Positions 21,029 through 34,200 of a stretch of DNA of 64,000 nt are shown here, piece after piece. The DNA comes from Dermanyssus gallinae. Taxonomy: Eukaryota; Arthropoda; Arachnida; Mesostigmata; Dermanyssidae. A model generated the notes under the pieces. That model searched no databases and was not told where the DNA came from. It worked only from the letters and a program-made list of their open reading frames with translations. The stretch covers positions 56,001 through 120,000 of the forward strand of contig QVRM01005997.1 in the NCBI GenBank assembly GCA_003439945.1, in the 5' to 3' direction. Numbering within the stretch: the stretch's first letter is position 1; every line of letters begins with the position of its first letter. The position numbers and the translations under genes were made by a program.

Positions 21029-23628
21029 ATATCTATATATATATATAGAAAATATTGTGATGATTTATTAATCATTTACAATACGCTTGCACACTCCGCA
21101 GTGCTCGCCTTCCGGATATATATATATATATATATATGGAATTATAGGTTTTTTTCTGTATGTTTTGTTGTTAATCTCTGTACGGTGGCCTGTAGACTTA
21201 CCCAGGCGTGTAACGTCTTCTACACACGAATTCCGCACGATTTCGGCATGCGCGTGCCTCCTCTGATTTGTTCCCACGAGGAGATCCGGCAGAAGATTGA
21301 GCTGCTCGAGACGCTTACCGACGTTCAGTTCGCTCTAGATCTGTTGCGTCGTAAGTATGCCGCTCAGGGTATGCATCCCGCCGATCGATTCTACCAGTCG
21401 CTTGGAGCCCACCTCGAACAGGTAATAACCGATATTTATATGTATAGATTTGTTGATAGATAATATTTGGCTGGACCTTTGAGAAGAGTGTCGGCTGCTA
21501 ATTGCATTTCACAGATGTCTCACGAGTTGTTTCTTCTACTCAGCTGTTTCTCGCCAGTTGGGTGGCGTGCACTTCTTGCACTACCTCAGGCGTGTAGGTT
21601 AGTGATCTACAGGACATCGTTCTACAGGCTAACGTTATTGGTTGATTGCTCCACACGGTGTGTTTTACAACACTGGAAGAAATGTAAATGGACGTAGGGC
21701 ACAAGGAGAGACAGAAAGAAAAACTGACGTGAGCTAATCGGGATTCGATATCTTCCCATGTAACCATTGCAGGTGACTCAGGATGAGCTAGATCTTTTGA
21801 CCCGGTATCTGCAGGTGACACACGCCCCCACCCATAACCAGTATATCATGCGTATTAAGGCCGCGTTTACTGTTAACAAACAGGACGAGGTTGGACGGTA
21901 CGTAACTCTAACCCAAAATGTTGATTATGTATATATATATAGTTAAATCAATTACTATACACGTGTTCATTATTATTACTTTTATTAATTTATTTTTCTT
22001 TTCTATTTGACGCAACAAGAACGTGATCTTCGTTCTAGCCCCTGGGCAATCTCCGCAGTACAGAGGCTGTATGCTTTCGAGTGTATTTGCAAGTTCATGA
22101 GTGTTTCATTATATATATATATATATATATTGAGGAAGAAGTATTTCAGTAAAAACAAACCTGGCATAAAACAACGCCATTTTTGAACACCTTATTTGTT
22201 TCACAAAACCATGCTCATGCATGCGTTCACCTATTTCTCTCTATATTAAAGCACATGCACACTCGTATATAGGTCGGTTAGGTTGGATTGCAAGCTTCAT
22301 TTGTGTCTCGGGCGAAAACCGGGAAAAGGGGAGATCACTGGCGAAACGGCTTTGGGGACTCCCCGGACAGCAGGAAGGCGACACTGCTTACAGAAGACCG
22401 GGTTCACAGGTTAATGGGCAAGGCGTGTCTGATCAGTTGGGGAACCCGGGGGTGACCCCGGCCCCTTGATCCGATTGGCACCCGCCACAGCTCCTGCCAG
22501 TCCGTATATATTAAATGAAGATCCGGGCTGACAGAGTGTGAAGCTTAAGGGGGAAGTGTGTTTAGAGTGTATGGGTATCGACGGAACAAGATCCAGCTGT
22601 CTGGGCCGAGTCCCACACAGCATGGGTAGGCTGCCATGCTATCTTCTTTTCATATCGCCGTTTAAATTCGTTGTATGCTATATAGGATGTCTTTTAACAC
22701 ACTTGGATTTGGTTCATATGTATTTAATGATTACTGGCAGTAATGAACATACTTTAAATATTTTTTTTTAATTTTACGAGTTATGCTGTAGATTAGTCAA
22801 TTCATTTACGTGCATTTTAGGGTAATGATTTAAGCGGAGATACATGTATTATATATGTTGGAGAAAGAATAATCATTTCCTAACTTGTAAAATAGAGTCC
22901 TATTTTGGGTGTACATTAGAGAAGTCATTTTATACAATATGAGGCTGGTACGCCGTTATGGGCGTCCACGTCGCTAAAGAAGCACTCCTCTCTGTAGCTT
23001 CGTAACCAGCGATGACTGCGATGCCACCAAAAACGAGAATAGTAGCGCTAACGACTGTTCAACGATTAGGTTCAGATCGCGCCTTCCAAATCGAATGCTG
23101 CTGTGGCACGGATCGCGTCTTTCGAACTGGGCTTCGATCATTTCGCAAGGTCTACGGATCGCTCCACCCGAGGCGCCTGTTACGGGATATATGTTCGGCA
23201 AAGGCGTGTATTTTGCTGATTCCTCATCAAAGGCTGCCAATTATTGCTTCCCAACGCGGGCTCAGAACGAGGGAATACTACTGCTCAACGAGGTTGCTCT
23301 TGGTGAATCGAACGAGCTATATGAGGCTGATTATGATGCAGAAAAACTGCCCAAAGGTAATTTATGAAGCAATGTTTATTAGAAATATTGAGGTCCGCCT
23401 CCCAGATGAATAACTATGGTCGCGTCGAAGCAATCCTTGAAGCCTACGACATTGAACGAATTCAGGAATAGCTACAACAATTAACGAGCAGCATTTAGCT
23501 CCAACCTATCATGTTGCACCGTTTGTACTGCCTAAATCGTTTCCTATGAGTCGTAACTTTTTTTCAAGACAAAAGCTGCCTTAGGTTAAGGAGGACTCAG
23601 CAGGGACTAGAGTTTTCTACGTAGTGAT

Positions 23629-23670
<42 letters not shown>

Positions 23671-23951
23671 ATTATTTATACCTGCGTGTTGCTTTTCCAG
23701 GTAAGCACAGTGTAAAGGGAATGGGCCGGGTCGTACCCCGTGAAGAGGAATTTGTATACTTGACTAGTCCTCACGATGGCCAGCCAGTTGTCGTGCCCTG
23801 CGGTGAACTTCATGACATTTCAACGAACCACTGCGGGGGAAGAACTTATTCAGACAATCCATTCACGTTAAACTATAATGAGTACATCGTTTACAACGTC
23901 AACCAAATCAAGATGCGGTACATTCTCAGAATTGAATTTTTGTTCGCCTGA
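13515..23951 (+). CDS. PARP2: Poly(ADP-ribose) polymerase 2-type enzyme
   Basis: This nuclear enzyme uses NAD+ to attach ADP-ribose to proteins at DNA breaks. Nine exons: 13515-13553, 14413-14646, 16738-17662, 18492-18802, 19267-19517, 21196-21421, 21773-21897, 23070-23356 and 23701-23951. All phases join, giving 882 codons plus stop. The WGR domain spans about residues 400-503 (starting [12 protein letters not shown]), the helical regulatory domain about 510-660 ([26 protein letters not shown]), and the catalytic domain 670-882 ([26 protein letters not shown]). The H-Y-E triad is His717, Tyr751 and Glu860. Residues 1-399 are an acidic, serine-rich extension much longer than in human PARP2 (583 residues in all), with basic clusters and two SUMO-type motifs (VKEEP, VKQEP). 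Intron 1 has a GC donor. Exon 6 uses the acceptor at 21195, not the AG at 21205. Exons 1-2 are less certain than the rest. Confidence 0.93.
13554..13559 (+). promoter_or_regulatory. GC-type 5' splice site, PARP2 intron 1
   Basis: The exon ends TTGCAG and the intron begins GCAAGT, the exact consensus of the rare GC-AG intron class. Using it joins exon 1 to exon 2 (acceptor AG at 14411-14412) in phase 0. Confidence 0.7.
14647..16737. other. PARP2 intron 2 content
   Basis: About 2.1 kb. The segment 15540-16230 contains an open stretch with a hydrophilic, helix-prone translation (for example [20 protein letters not shown] near 16110-16180) broken by stops. It looks like an old retroelement gag or other TE remnant, but I do not recognise it. 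A 23 bp inverted repeat at 16396-16448 and a (TA)n array follow. Confidence 0.35.
16396..16448. repeat. Inverted repeat abutting (TA)n
   Basis: Arms of 23 bp (16396-16418 and 16426-16448) match as reverse complements with one mismatch, around a seven-base loop. The right arm runs directly into a (TA)n array (16445-16515). Confidence 0.93.
19526..19625. repeat. Direct duplication separated by (TA)n
   Basis: The unit CATCTATACATTTTATACAC occurs at about 19529 and again at about 19578, each followed by a (TA)n run. It lies just after the exon 5 donor of PARP2. Confidence 0.85.
20040..20960 (+). mobile_element. Non-LTR retrotransposon relic in PARP2 intron 5
   Basis: Plus-strand translation shows reverse transcriptase blocks in order: [15 protein letters not shown] and [16 protein letters not shown] (the first catalytic Asp block, 20130-20280), a [13 protein letters not shown] block after a stop near 20425, [11 protein letters not shown] (the catalytic DD box, near 20510) and [17 protein letters not shown] (20720-20770). 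In-frame stops at about 20425 and 20476 show it is dead. Neither end is defined; the upstream part lacks an endonuclease domain, consistent with 5' truncation. The clade is not assigned. Confidence 0.85.
22270..22640 (+). mobile_element. LINE 3'-end fragment in PARP2 intron 7
   Basis: The last part (about 22535-22625) shares a conserved stretch, GTGAAGCTTAAG up to CGAGTCCCACAC, with 53212-53130 on the minus strand and 54695-54780 on the plus strand. The latter follows an R1-like LINE coding relic, so the fragment is probably the 3' tail of the same family. The GC-rich segment before it is open from 22300 to 22469 but has no catalytic motif. Confidence 0.6.
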
Positions 23952-25205
23952 AGGGACGTGTCATTTGGAATACATTCTCACATATAAATATATGTACATA
24001 CACTTACGCGTATAGATGGATTGTATTTGGCCTGAACCTGAGATGTGTGTAGTTAAGGTAGCTCAGAAATAAGCCAAAAGAAGCATTATTACAAACGCGT
24101 GTGGGGCTAATAAAGTATATTTTGTGTTATTTTTGTTGCGAGTGTTGTGTGAATAAATGAAGCTAAAGAAAACATTGACATACAAAATGTGTGCTTTCAA
24201 CATTCTGTAAAACCATGCCGTGTTACAAAAGATACACTGTAAACACTATAAAATTACCTAAACGCAATCTAATTTTGCTTACTTTTGGTTCACGATAATT
24301 CCTGTTATTTTCGACGTTGGCTAGGCTCAGCCTAAAATCCGCTCAGTCAGGTTGGAAGATTTTTAGCATTTAATCGAGCATGAACACACGACCGTGGTAA
24401 CTGCACATGCACATAGTCAATAATTAGAATACTATATTTACGTTATGATATTCTACGTACTATTATTTTTAGATTTAACAATATGCTTTTTCACCGATTG
24501 TCATGTGTATATAAACGTGTATATCACGATCCTTTGGAGTGAAACTGTTTCGACATTGCTAGACTGCAACGCATCTGTCCACGGGTACTGTACTCGCCGT
24601 GACGTCGTGACTCTTTGACAAACGTGGTATCTCGTTACTGTAAATCGCTAAGCTCCATGTGCGGACGCTACGAAGTGGATTTTAAATAATTAGTTATTTA
24701 GTTTAAGTTCTTGATAAGTAGACCTTTACATGCCAGAAAACCGCTTCTATCACATATTTTACTGTGTCACCTGTCGTTGTGTACGAGCGGAAGTGCGCGA
24801 TGAATTCAGTTCGTGTCATTCCAGCTAAACCACAGAGCGTATCAGGCGCACTAAAACGTACATAGGTTTGCTAGCGTTTTAATTACATCATTATTTGGTT
24901 GTCTAACGAATGCCGGATTCAGCGGGATAGGTCGGCAACATGCCGAGCGAGAGAATATATTAAATTTGGTTTCAGTTCACTGTAGACTCTATACACAGAA
25001 GCGATCTCGACTATGCAAATCTATAATCAACGTGGAAGAGGAATATCCATTTTGAATACATGTATATAAATTCAAAGCTGTGTCAAGGCAAAATATTCCG
25101 GCGACGTTGTATTGAAAGAAATCATTTTAAAAGCATCAATATCAGTTGTAGTAGTAGAGAAAGATAATAATACTCGGTATTCGTTTAGTGAAAAAATACC
25201 TTGTG

Positions 25206-25272
<67 letters not shown>

Positions 25273-25719
25273 AGACTTATACTGACTTGTCATGAGTGAT
25301 TTTTGATTGTCATCAAGAAGGTTCATGCCGCAGGCAAAAAGACCATTGTACAAAATATAAACTATCTGCACCATACGTAGCAGCATTGGCGTGTCTTATT
25401 TTAATATTTGTTTCGATCTCTCATATGTATAAACATGTTCACATGTCCATCCTTTCTTCTCTTATTATACATATAATATGTGTCTATGTATTTAAGTTTT
25501 GCTAGTCAGAGCAACATTGTATATATGTTTATATATATGCCAATTACTCCACTCTCTTAGATCTTACCTGCAGTGACCTTAAAGTAAATATTTTAACTGC
25601 AAAACAATCTCGTCATTTTCGTGCGGCATGTAGTGGACAGCTGGTCTCCATTACGGTCGTGGCTGGTCCACGCTTATGAGGCAAAGGAATCTTTACGCAC
25701 CGAAATGTGTTAGTCTGGT
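23952..25719. other. PARP2 3' UTR and intergenic DNA
   Basis: Two AATAAA polyadenylation signals lie at 24109-24114 and 24152-24157, about 160-205 bases after the PARP2 stop, so the transcript probably ends near 24.18 kb. The rest is AT-rich with a (TA)n array at 25206-25270. No gene was recognised. Confidence 0.6.
24152..24157 (+). terminator. Likely PARP2 polyadenylation signal
   Basis: This is a canonical AATAAA 201 bases after the stop codon; an alternative AATAAA sits at 24109-24114. Confidence 0.55.
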
Positions 25720-26400
25720 TTTTACACTAGCATGGAATAAAACCTTATATCTTTTTCTTCCCAAGAAGCTTCCTAGTTTTATGTTCCGAGACTGTAGCTC
25801 TCGTTCAGTATTGAAAATGGCGCGGCGTTTGTAGCAGTGTTTTACATTGTCAGCTTCTCCTGTCGAATGTATTGTTTGAGTTTGGTTCCATAAATCTGTA
25901 TCAAGCTGTGTCAACAACCAAAGCATGTGTTCTAAAGAGGTGGAAATGTTACCAACTACTTATGGTGATCAAGCAGTGTCCCGAAACCCTGTGTTTACGT
26001 GGTACCGTCGTTTGGGAAAGCCGTCGACGCCAATAACAGAAGAAAACGCTGAAATAGTTAATGATATCGTACTCAACAATCGCCGAACTAATATCAGGGA
26101 GATAGCTGAGGAATTGGAGAGATCTTTAATATCAGTGTATTCGTCCTCTATTCTATGCGGCAGAAGACTGGCGACGAAGTCCATTCCTTGTTGAATTTAC
26201 AAACTAATGCTCGTTAGGAGATGTCCGTATTAAACCTTAAAAGGCTGTAGCAGAAGACCCTGCATTGCTTCAGAGAGTGATTACAGGAAACAAGTTATGG
26301 GTATATAGTTACGACATCAAGACTATAGCCCAATCCTCTCAGTAGCGCTTCCAAGAAGAGAGTCGACCGAAGAAATTCGGACAGAGCAGGTCCAGAGCAG
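25720..26400 (+). mobile_element. Degenerate mariner transposase relic
   Basis: Plus-strand frames give CSKEVEMLPTTYGDQAVSR (25930-25985), then NNRRTNIREIAEELERS (26080-26130) and, after a frame change, ALLQRVITGNKLWVYSYD (about 26263-26320). These correspond to the DNA-binding domain and the first catalytic block of Mos1-like mariners. The usual GDESW is changed to GNKLW, so the first catalytic Asp is lost. The C-terminal half is missing. No terminal repeats were found. It lies between PARP2 and a LINE relic. Confidence 0.8.
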
Positions 26401-26999
26401 CGAGTTCTCTCTCTTCCGCAACATCCCTATTCGCCGGACCCTTTTATATAGAGGTTTCATTTACCATTCCTTGTGGAATATCTTTTGAGCCAGATTCGCT
26501 CGCTGTGTAGTATGTCACATAGCGTGCTGCTGGCTTTGTACACTTTTATATTATTTCCATGGTATTATATGTATTTTTACAAACACCCTTGTCTGCAGTG
26601 CATTTATACTATTAATTGGATTATCACAATGGTTACATTACTACCTAATTACGTTCGCATTATGTTTGCCTTCTGTAGACAAAGCAGACAGTGCTGATGC
26701 TCGACTTATCGTGCATATGAACTCGCATCATCGGTATTTACTTTCGATGTGTCAGGTTATACATTATCACAAAAAAACCGAAAAGAAAAGCAGTAACAAG
26801 TGCGACATGTCTGTAAGTTAAGATAGGGGTTTAGAGGGTGACATGCGGCCACCCGCCGCCGTAAAATCTATCACAGGGTCCCGCGCAACTAGCACATGCA
26901 TGTACACATATATATGCAGGTATTAAGGAGTCGAGTGCAGAGTATTCTAGAGACAAAATAGGACAACGGCAATTTTCGACGTTGCGGGGACAAGGGCGT

Positions 27000-28440
27000 G
27001 TGGAAGAGTTTTAAGATCTTAAATATGCACAAGTTTATCAAATTCCGTTGAAAGAGGGTTTTGAGAGGCGCTTAGTGGATATATTAGGATAAATGTACAG
27101 GAATAGCACGGTTCGAATAGTAGCAGCCGGACAATACAGAGAGTTTATAGTCGCTAATGGGGTTAGAAAAGGGTGTTTGTTGTCATCAGTGATTTTTTTT
27201 AATTGTAGATAGATATAACAGCGTGAATATAATATCACGGGTTCAGGATGGCAGATAGGGGAAGGGGTTGTATATATCAAGACACCAGTGCTGCTGTTTG
27301 CTGATGATAGGGTGGTGTTAGGGCGGGGCTATAGCAAAGTTCAACCAATGTTGACTGCATGTGAGGAAGCAGCGAAGGAACTGAACATGATGTTTAGTGA
27401 AAACAAAAAACGCAATGTTGGTATTTAGTGGGATTAGTGGGTGATCAAGCTGGTATAGAAAGTGAGGGAATTGGACTATTTAGAAGTCAGTACAAGTATC
27501 TTGGGGTGACAATGACTACAAGGGAGGAAAAAGAGATATCACAAAGGAAGAAGGCTGAAAGAAAAAGACATGCAGTAATTTGTGAGGGCCTCTGGGGGTT
27601 TAGTAAATATATGTATAGTAACATAATGTTAATAAGTAGGTCGAGCCCGGTGGCGTGGTGGCATGCGTCTGCGCCTCGCGACCGGAGGAAACACATAGGT
27701 GCGCGGGTTCAAGCCCCACCGTTGCACATTTGTATTTGTGGGGATCCGTCTATGAAGCAGTGCGAAAAGCAGTCCCATGGACGTTAAATCTTGGCTGAGA
27801 GTCAGCCCCGAAAAGATTTTTTTTTAGTAAGTAGGAGGGCGGGTGTCAAAGTTTATACAAAGGAAAGTACAAGTAGGCTAAGCGAGGGTATCCGAGAAAA
27901 TGGTGAAATTGAGGGTGAAAAAGTCTTATACGGGAAAATGGAAATTGGCGATGGGTTCCATGTCGAGTGTGGCAGGTATAATGGAAAGGAAAGCGGGAGA
28001 AGGAAGAGGTAGAATAGATATACTGTAATTCCAGAGCGAGTGGGCTATTGGCAGATGCCAGGGCAAAGATGTTGGATACAAGAATACAACGAGCTAAATA
28101 TAGGGAAGAGGAAAGTACAGAATGTCGTGCTTGTGGATTAGGGAATGAGTCGATTGAACATATTGTGAAAGTATGTTCAGCCCTGGAAGAGGGAAACAGA
28201 GATATAGACTTGTCGGAGGCTCTAGCTTTAGGACCAAATGCTAAAATAGACCAGGTCGATAATACAAAGAAGAGAATGTCCCAATGGAAGAAAAATACTC
28301 ATTAGGTATTGGAGGATACAATGATGATATGGATGCGTAGGTAATATATATGCTGCCGCTGTAAGCGCCCCTGATATAAAAGGGTGGCGTGTACATTTAG
28401 GTATACATGTCAAGCGAATAATAAACCAATCAGTCAATAC
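27000..28440 (+). mobile_element. Non-LTR retrotransposon relic carrying a SINE
   Basis: Coding traces include ANGVRKGCLLSS (near 27150), TPVLLFADDRVVLG (catalytic DD box, 27280-27320) and SQYKYLGVTMTTREEKE (27490-27540), then a further ORF-like stretch at 27830-28310. A 187 bp SINE with an 8 bp target-site duplication splits the sequence at 27641-27827. The flanking LINE frames resume directly after it. Stops and frameshifts make the copy inactive. The FADD type of box and downstream layout fit L1/RTE-like elements, but the clade is not resolved. Confidence 0.8.
27633..27835 (+). mobile_element. tRNA-derived SINE, copy 2, inserted in a LINE
   Basis: The body (27641-27827) is flanked by TAAGTAGG at 27633-27640 and 27828-27835. 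The head shows TGGCGTGGTGG (box A type) and GGTTCAAGCCC (box B type), the body contains GGACGTTAAATCTTGGCTGA, and the tail is AAAAG followed by T9. It matches copies 1 and 3 through most of its length. Confidence 0.93.
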
Positions 28441-31296
28441 AAAAGTTTCAATGGACTCATGGAAATAAGACGAACTGCAAAGTTTCTAGTGAAAGCAATA
28501 AATACTGTATAAATCTTCAAGTTGGGGATTTGAGCAATTGGCCTTCTCTAACGGCTGTTGCAAACACTCTCCTGCTTCCAGTTGCTCTTGTCGTAAGGCA
28601 GAGACATCGGAAGGTTGAAGTTTGGCTTCGGAATCATCAGGAAATAGTAGCGCATCAGCGAAGAAATAAGCCATTTTGTTACGGGCCGTGCAATGGAGCC
28701 GCACGGAGCTCGGATGAGTGCGGTAAGAATCGCAATCGCCCATATGCACGACGGCCGAGTACAGTGGGGGTCCGGTCTAGGGCACTGGTGCGAAAAATCC
28801 TAGATATTTCAACATTCACACGGCTTCAAAGAAATGTCAAGTAATACTGAGCCTGGGGGGGGGGGGGGAGGAATTCGGGTTTAGTGGATCTGTGAGCCCC
28901 ACACCAATCACGTAGGCTGCTATTGACGCATGTGCATCTGACATTCCCGAAGCCATTCAAAAAAAGAGGTGCCTCAATATGTCCCGTCCTTGGTGCATTG
29001 AAAATATGCCGCAGGATGAGTTCCAAGCCCACAGGGGACGGAGAATGGTCTAGAATTAAAAACAATTTCCTCAAAAAAATGCATATTTCTAGCCGAAGAA
29101 GCTTGGTTCGTCCAACTGCCTTGGCGTAGTTTTATCTGGCTTCAACTTATTGCTCGAGACTAGCAAGTAGCAGGTGCTTTAAGATAAAGTCAGTCGTGCG
29201 TGACCCGTGACGTTGATTTATCTCATTGCAGACGTATTGAGGATCCCAATCGCCACACGCGATGGCGTACGATCTTCCCGCATCACAATGGACGCGCTAC
29301 AATGGCGTTCGACCTGGCGCGAAAAACACGTGCCGTGTTAATTACACTGTCGTCACATTACGTGGCTTCTGTAACAAGGGCTGATCTTAGTTATAAGCCT
29401 CATTATGACATGACCACGACCGACTACTGTTACTTCGACTATTACTACTACTACTACTGCTACTACAAGTGCTATTGGGTCATTTGCTGCTGTGGGTCAT
29501 AAATGTTTACACACGGACAGACTTCTAATAGAGACCGAACGAGTGAGCCAACCAAATGAGCGCAGAACCTGTCCAATAAAAACGCGAACGCTTTACAGAT
29601 GGCAGCCTATGTACGCCGAGTTTGGTCGCGGTTGCCGTTTTTCTCTAATACGGTCGGTCTCACCGGGCGCACATAGAGTTTGAAGACGAACGACAAGAGG
29701 GAGGAGCGTTCATGGTTTACAACCAGGGAGTGAGTGAGTGAACTAGCCAGCCAACCGGCTAATTTCGGTTGACGAGCTCGGTACTCGAAACGCTCGTTTA
29801 TCTTGATTAGAGGTCACCGTCATAGGCGGCTACTCAGGGCAGCTTGTACTCGCACTACCCTCCAGACACGAAATGATATGGTCGGTTGCATAGCGCACGA
29901 TGATTTCGCAACCAGACTTGAGATTTGTACGCTTATATGTACACAGTACGAGGTGTTGATAAGAATACATGTCACATTTTCTCGCCCTGCAAGTGATATA
30001 GTTAGAGTGCCAATTAATTGATGCCGTAAACTGACCGTTCTAAGAGGCGTGCTACCAACCCGAGAAAATTGGGGCGGATAACTACTACTGCAGGTTATAA
30101 ACTATAGTTCTTACTCAGTTAAGTTTATCAAGTTCCTACTAAGATTATCAGGTGTAATCCACAAAGAGGTTCAAGTTTTTACTTTCTAGAAATAAATACA
30201 CCTATTGAGGTATCGTCGGTATTGAGTATTGATCAGAATATACGGCAACATTAGTAGACTCTTCCCTTATGATTTTTAGGTAGCGAGTAGTAATCTGGAA
30301 CAATTGATATGATGATGATGCTGATTATCTGGAACAAAAGCGTCACCCCGTGCATTCCTACTTGGTGTGCAGATATACACCATACCCTTAAGTGTATTCA
30401 GTAGGACACGAATGCAAAAATGCGGAATCAGGAGCGACCTAAAACGCTTTTTTAAGCACATTGTCAATAATGACCTCTTTTAACTAACACTGATCTGGAT
30501 TAGCGGATTTAACTGCATAGATGGTCAAGGATAAACGAATTCAATGAGCAACCGCTGTATTTGACAGCATTCCGGTTTCGGCGTCTGTCCTGCGCGTAGG
30601 GTCTGCCGCACAAGGAATTAAGGGGCAATTTATGCTGACGACGACGTCGGGATGAGTCTTGTATTCATTTTAAACGCGTTGTTTAACCGCTGCAGCTCCC
30701 GCTAGAGCCCCTGGCTAGACGCCGGGCGCGTTTACAGCCTGATCGCTCTAAGATCGTAAGATATGATATATACCTATATACATATACACATGTATAGATA
30801 TGTATATGTTAAGGTGCAAATCACTTTTCAGCTAGTGGGGTCTCCACAGCGCGGGCCACGAGCATCGTCCCTTTTAGTCACCGCAGCCACGAGCCACTGT
30901 TGTTCCGCATGGCCATTTCTCCGTAGTGCGCATTTGTGGACTCGTCGATTGAAAAGCTATTTGTTTGTCTGCCGTAACTGGCGTGCTAGAGGATATACGT
31001 GATCGACCCAACCCAACGTGATAACCCCTATCGAAGCCCAAAGGATATTTTTGCGGTTCACTGAAGAGTAACCGGGCCGTACAGGCCCTCGGGGGAGACT
31101 TTATCGTCACCAGGGGACGACCCTCGTTTGAGCCTCACCTTCTTTGTAGGAGAAATCGAGACTATACGAGAAATATTCGAGTGCTTCTAAAAACGACAAC
31201 GCTCTACGAGGCCTTGGAACTCTCAGCCATTCGTGTCTGTTTGCGCCACAGAGTGCTTTTTAATCTGCTGCAGCAACAACAACAACAAAAATCAAA
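28441..31296. other. Intergenic DNA upstream of the transporter gene
   Basis: This contains a G-run at 28855-28868, a short CTA-type trinucleotide run near 29440-29470 and several open frames (for example 28486-28749 minus, 29200-29502 plus) without recognisable motifs. The last 100 bases contain a CAA run (31272-31288) directly before the transporter start codon, probably 5' UTR. Confidence 0.45.
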
Positions 31297-34200
31297 ATGG
31301 GGTCAAGTGCCGAAGTGACTAAGGAAAAGTATTGGACATCGGGGAAAATTTCAACCGCGTTTGTGGTGTCGTTTGGAAAGATGATTCAGCTACTCTGCTG
31401 CCTCGGCCTAGCACCGTTCTACCCTGAAGATGTAAGTTTCATTATGTAACGTACTGTGGTCGTAGCATCTATTTTGCTCTTTCGCCTTTGCAGTGCTATG
31501 TGCATCAGTTAGTGATCTCAAGCAGTACTAAGCACTTTAACCTCAGCGGAAAATAAAACTGTCTAACTAAATCTTTAAACTCCCTTAACAGCTATGATTT
31601 GGGGAATCTTGAGTAGATTGAGCTTATCTTCTCGAACTCTTAAGGCTCGAATTTGGTGACATGTGTTGCGTACGAAAAACTCCGGATACGAGCGCTGCAT
31701 ATCTTGGGTAACTTGGGCTCATATATATGTATAGAGGAGTTCCGTTGAATGGTCTGATATTGATCTACAACACGTTGTTTGTGCGCGTTGTTGGGCCGGT
31801 ACTTACGTACGGTATTCTCTTGTGGGGAGGTGCTTACGATCGTGTCCTGCATCGGGCTCAGGTAATGCAAAACGATGCTAAGAGGGTCATATTTGGGATG
31901 AGATGCCGTCAGTCTGTAAGAGATATATATCGTGCCTTTTAAGATCTTATCCATCGATATGCTGTATCGTCTTCAAGTAGCTACTTTCGGCTTCAAAATT
32001 AATCTCAGTTTAGTACCTGCTGAGGTTGCCTTTCCTCTAGTTTCTCAGTGGCGGAAAAACCTCGCGACGGGCCACGACTTTTGTGGTATCTCGCGTTCAG
32101 AAAAGATTTAACGTCCAATCTCTTGTGTACAGACTGCCCGTCGTGTGGGAGAGCATTCCACGCTCCGTTACCCGAAGTCCCTGGCCTGTTTCACCCGAGA
32201 CGTCAAAAGATGTCTTATAAATTGCAATACGTGATCGAAAGAGGAATTTATTTAGGGCGATTGTCTAATATTCAGTTTTTAGTTGTAATTTCGAGATATA
32301 CTATATATCAAGTTATAGCTCGTGCTCCTTTGCCTTGTGAATCAGTAATGCCAATCATATCGTATAGGTACTTACTTCTGTTTTTACTATTTCCTTTCAT
32401 CCCCAAATTCTTGTACCATTTTTATAACAAGAACTTAAGCACGTAAATGTATGCAATTCCGTGAATAAACCATGTTTGAACTGATATATATCTTCCATAA
32501 CCGTACGTACTTGTTTCAAGGTTTGGTAAAACTTGCCAAGAAAATAATGTTTCCCAATGTAAGGAAGGGGCAGAAACGTCTTGTATAAACGTGAGGATAA
32601 AATTTCTAAAATTACCTATTCTTCTTTTTTTTCCTACATTGTTGTGTAAATAAAGAAAGTGAAATTTTGCCATTACAACCAAAAATTTACGCCTCAAAGA
32701 CTATGCTTAGACAAAAAATGAATGCACATTATTTTCGTACCACGGTGATGACGCTGCGTTACGCAATTGCAAAGTAACTACACGTTTTCGGCAGCCATAG
32801 TCGTTATGCTTTACGTAGAAGCTTTCACGTTTAGAACCGTAAAATTTTGCCAAGACGTTTTCGCCTTCTCCTTCTATTGGGATAACATTATTTCTTGCCG
32901 AGTTCTACCAAACCTCAAAATCTGCACTCAACGTTCTGATACACCCTTGCTGAAGCTGGCCAAAATGCTAACAAGTTTGCGTGCCTTCGAAAATGATGGG
33001 CATTAAATTTGCTATTGCCAGAGAATAGTCTTTTGTGAGTACATTTTTTGGTCGTAATGACAAAATGTTAGTGTTCTGAACGTGAAAGTTTTAACGTAAG
33101 ACATAACAACGTATCGAGGATTCTTCTTCTTAACTCCGCTATTCGCAATCCGCTAGCTTATGCAGAATTTTCCGCTGAACACGCCGGTGTAATCGGTGGT
33201 TTATTCGTTGACTAGCTCTCCTGCAAACGTAGAATATAGTTTGCACAACTATGTATGATCCCACTAACGTAGATCATAGTTTGTGCAACTATGCATGAGC
33301 AAAAGAGGCAGATTAACTACGTTTATAAATTTCATCCTCACTCCTAAACAAGACGTTTACGCATCCTCCTTTCCTCCATTGGGAAAAATGACTTCTTACC
33401 GAGTTCTGCCAAGCCTTAAATTAATACATACGATTATGGAAGGCCTGTATGTATATAACTCCAGTAATTAGATGAACAGATATACGCGTAGCTAAGTGTC
33501 TCTATATAATTTATAAACGAATATATGTCACGATCAGAGCCGCGATTCCTAGTATGAGATTCACAGTGCACGCTGTTTCACAAGTACAATATCTGTAGGT
33601 GTATGTAAACGTAGACGTCGCAATGACCGTCATATTAACAAACTTTTTAGGCGATGGATCGGGGAAACACATCGATCGAGATTGGTATTGTCTTCGGTAT
33701 CTACCCGCTAGTCGGGTTCCTCTTCAGTCCCCTCGTTGGGAAAGTGGTAAGTACAGTAATATGAAAATGTTTTTACTCGTAACCTCAATAGGTACGAATA
33801 CGTAGTAGGCCTACGTACCTAGTGCTATCTACTGCATTCAGATTTTGTCTACTTTTTTCTGTAGTGTAACATCTTATTGCAGTGTTCCGGCCTTGCATCG
33901 CATATTCGCACAATTCGTTCCACGCCGTCTCCGTTGAACACTGAGCCTGTAACGCATCGTCATGCCTAGCTCCTCATGTTCACAATTTTCGTGCCTTTGG
34001 GGTTCTGGTGCGACAATCCGCTAAAGGCCCGTGATGCCTTTGAATAACTACCTCTAGTATGGTATTAAGCTGCATTTGTCGCTCTTAAGTTCTACAATTT
34101 TCTAATAGCCTTTTTTATTATTTGATTTCAATATCCGATGTATGGATTTACCTATGCATGTCGTGTACAAGTTTGCTAATGGTACTTACTCTTATTGGAA

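Noticed and set aside
21206..21421. Alternative acceptor at 21204-21205 for PARP2 exon 6
   Set aside because: It breaks the frame with exon 5; the upstream AG at 21194-21195 restores phase and adds the expected residues before [14 protein letters not shown].
28486..28749. 87-codon minus-strand frame
   Set aside because: The composition is protein-like, but no family, start context or neighbouring exons were found.
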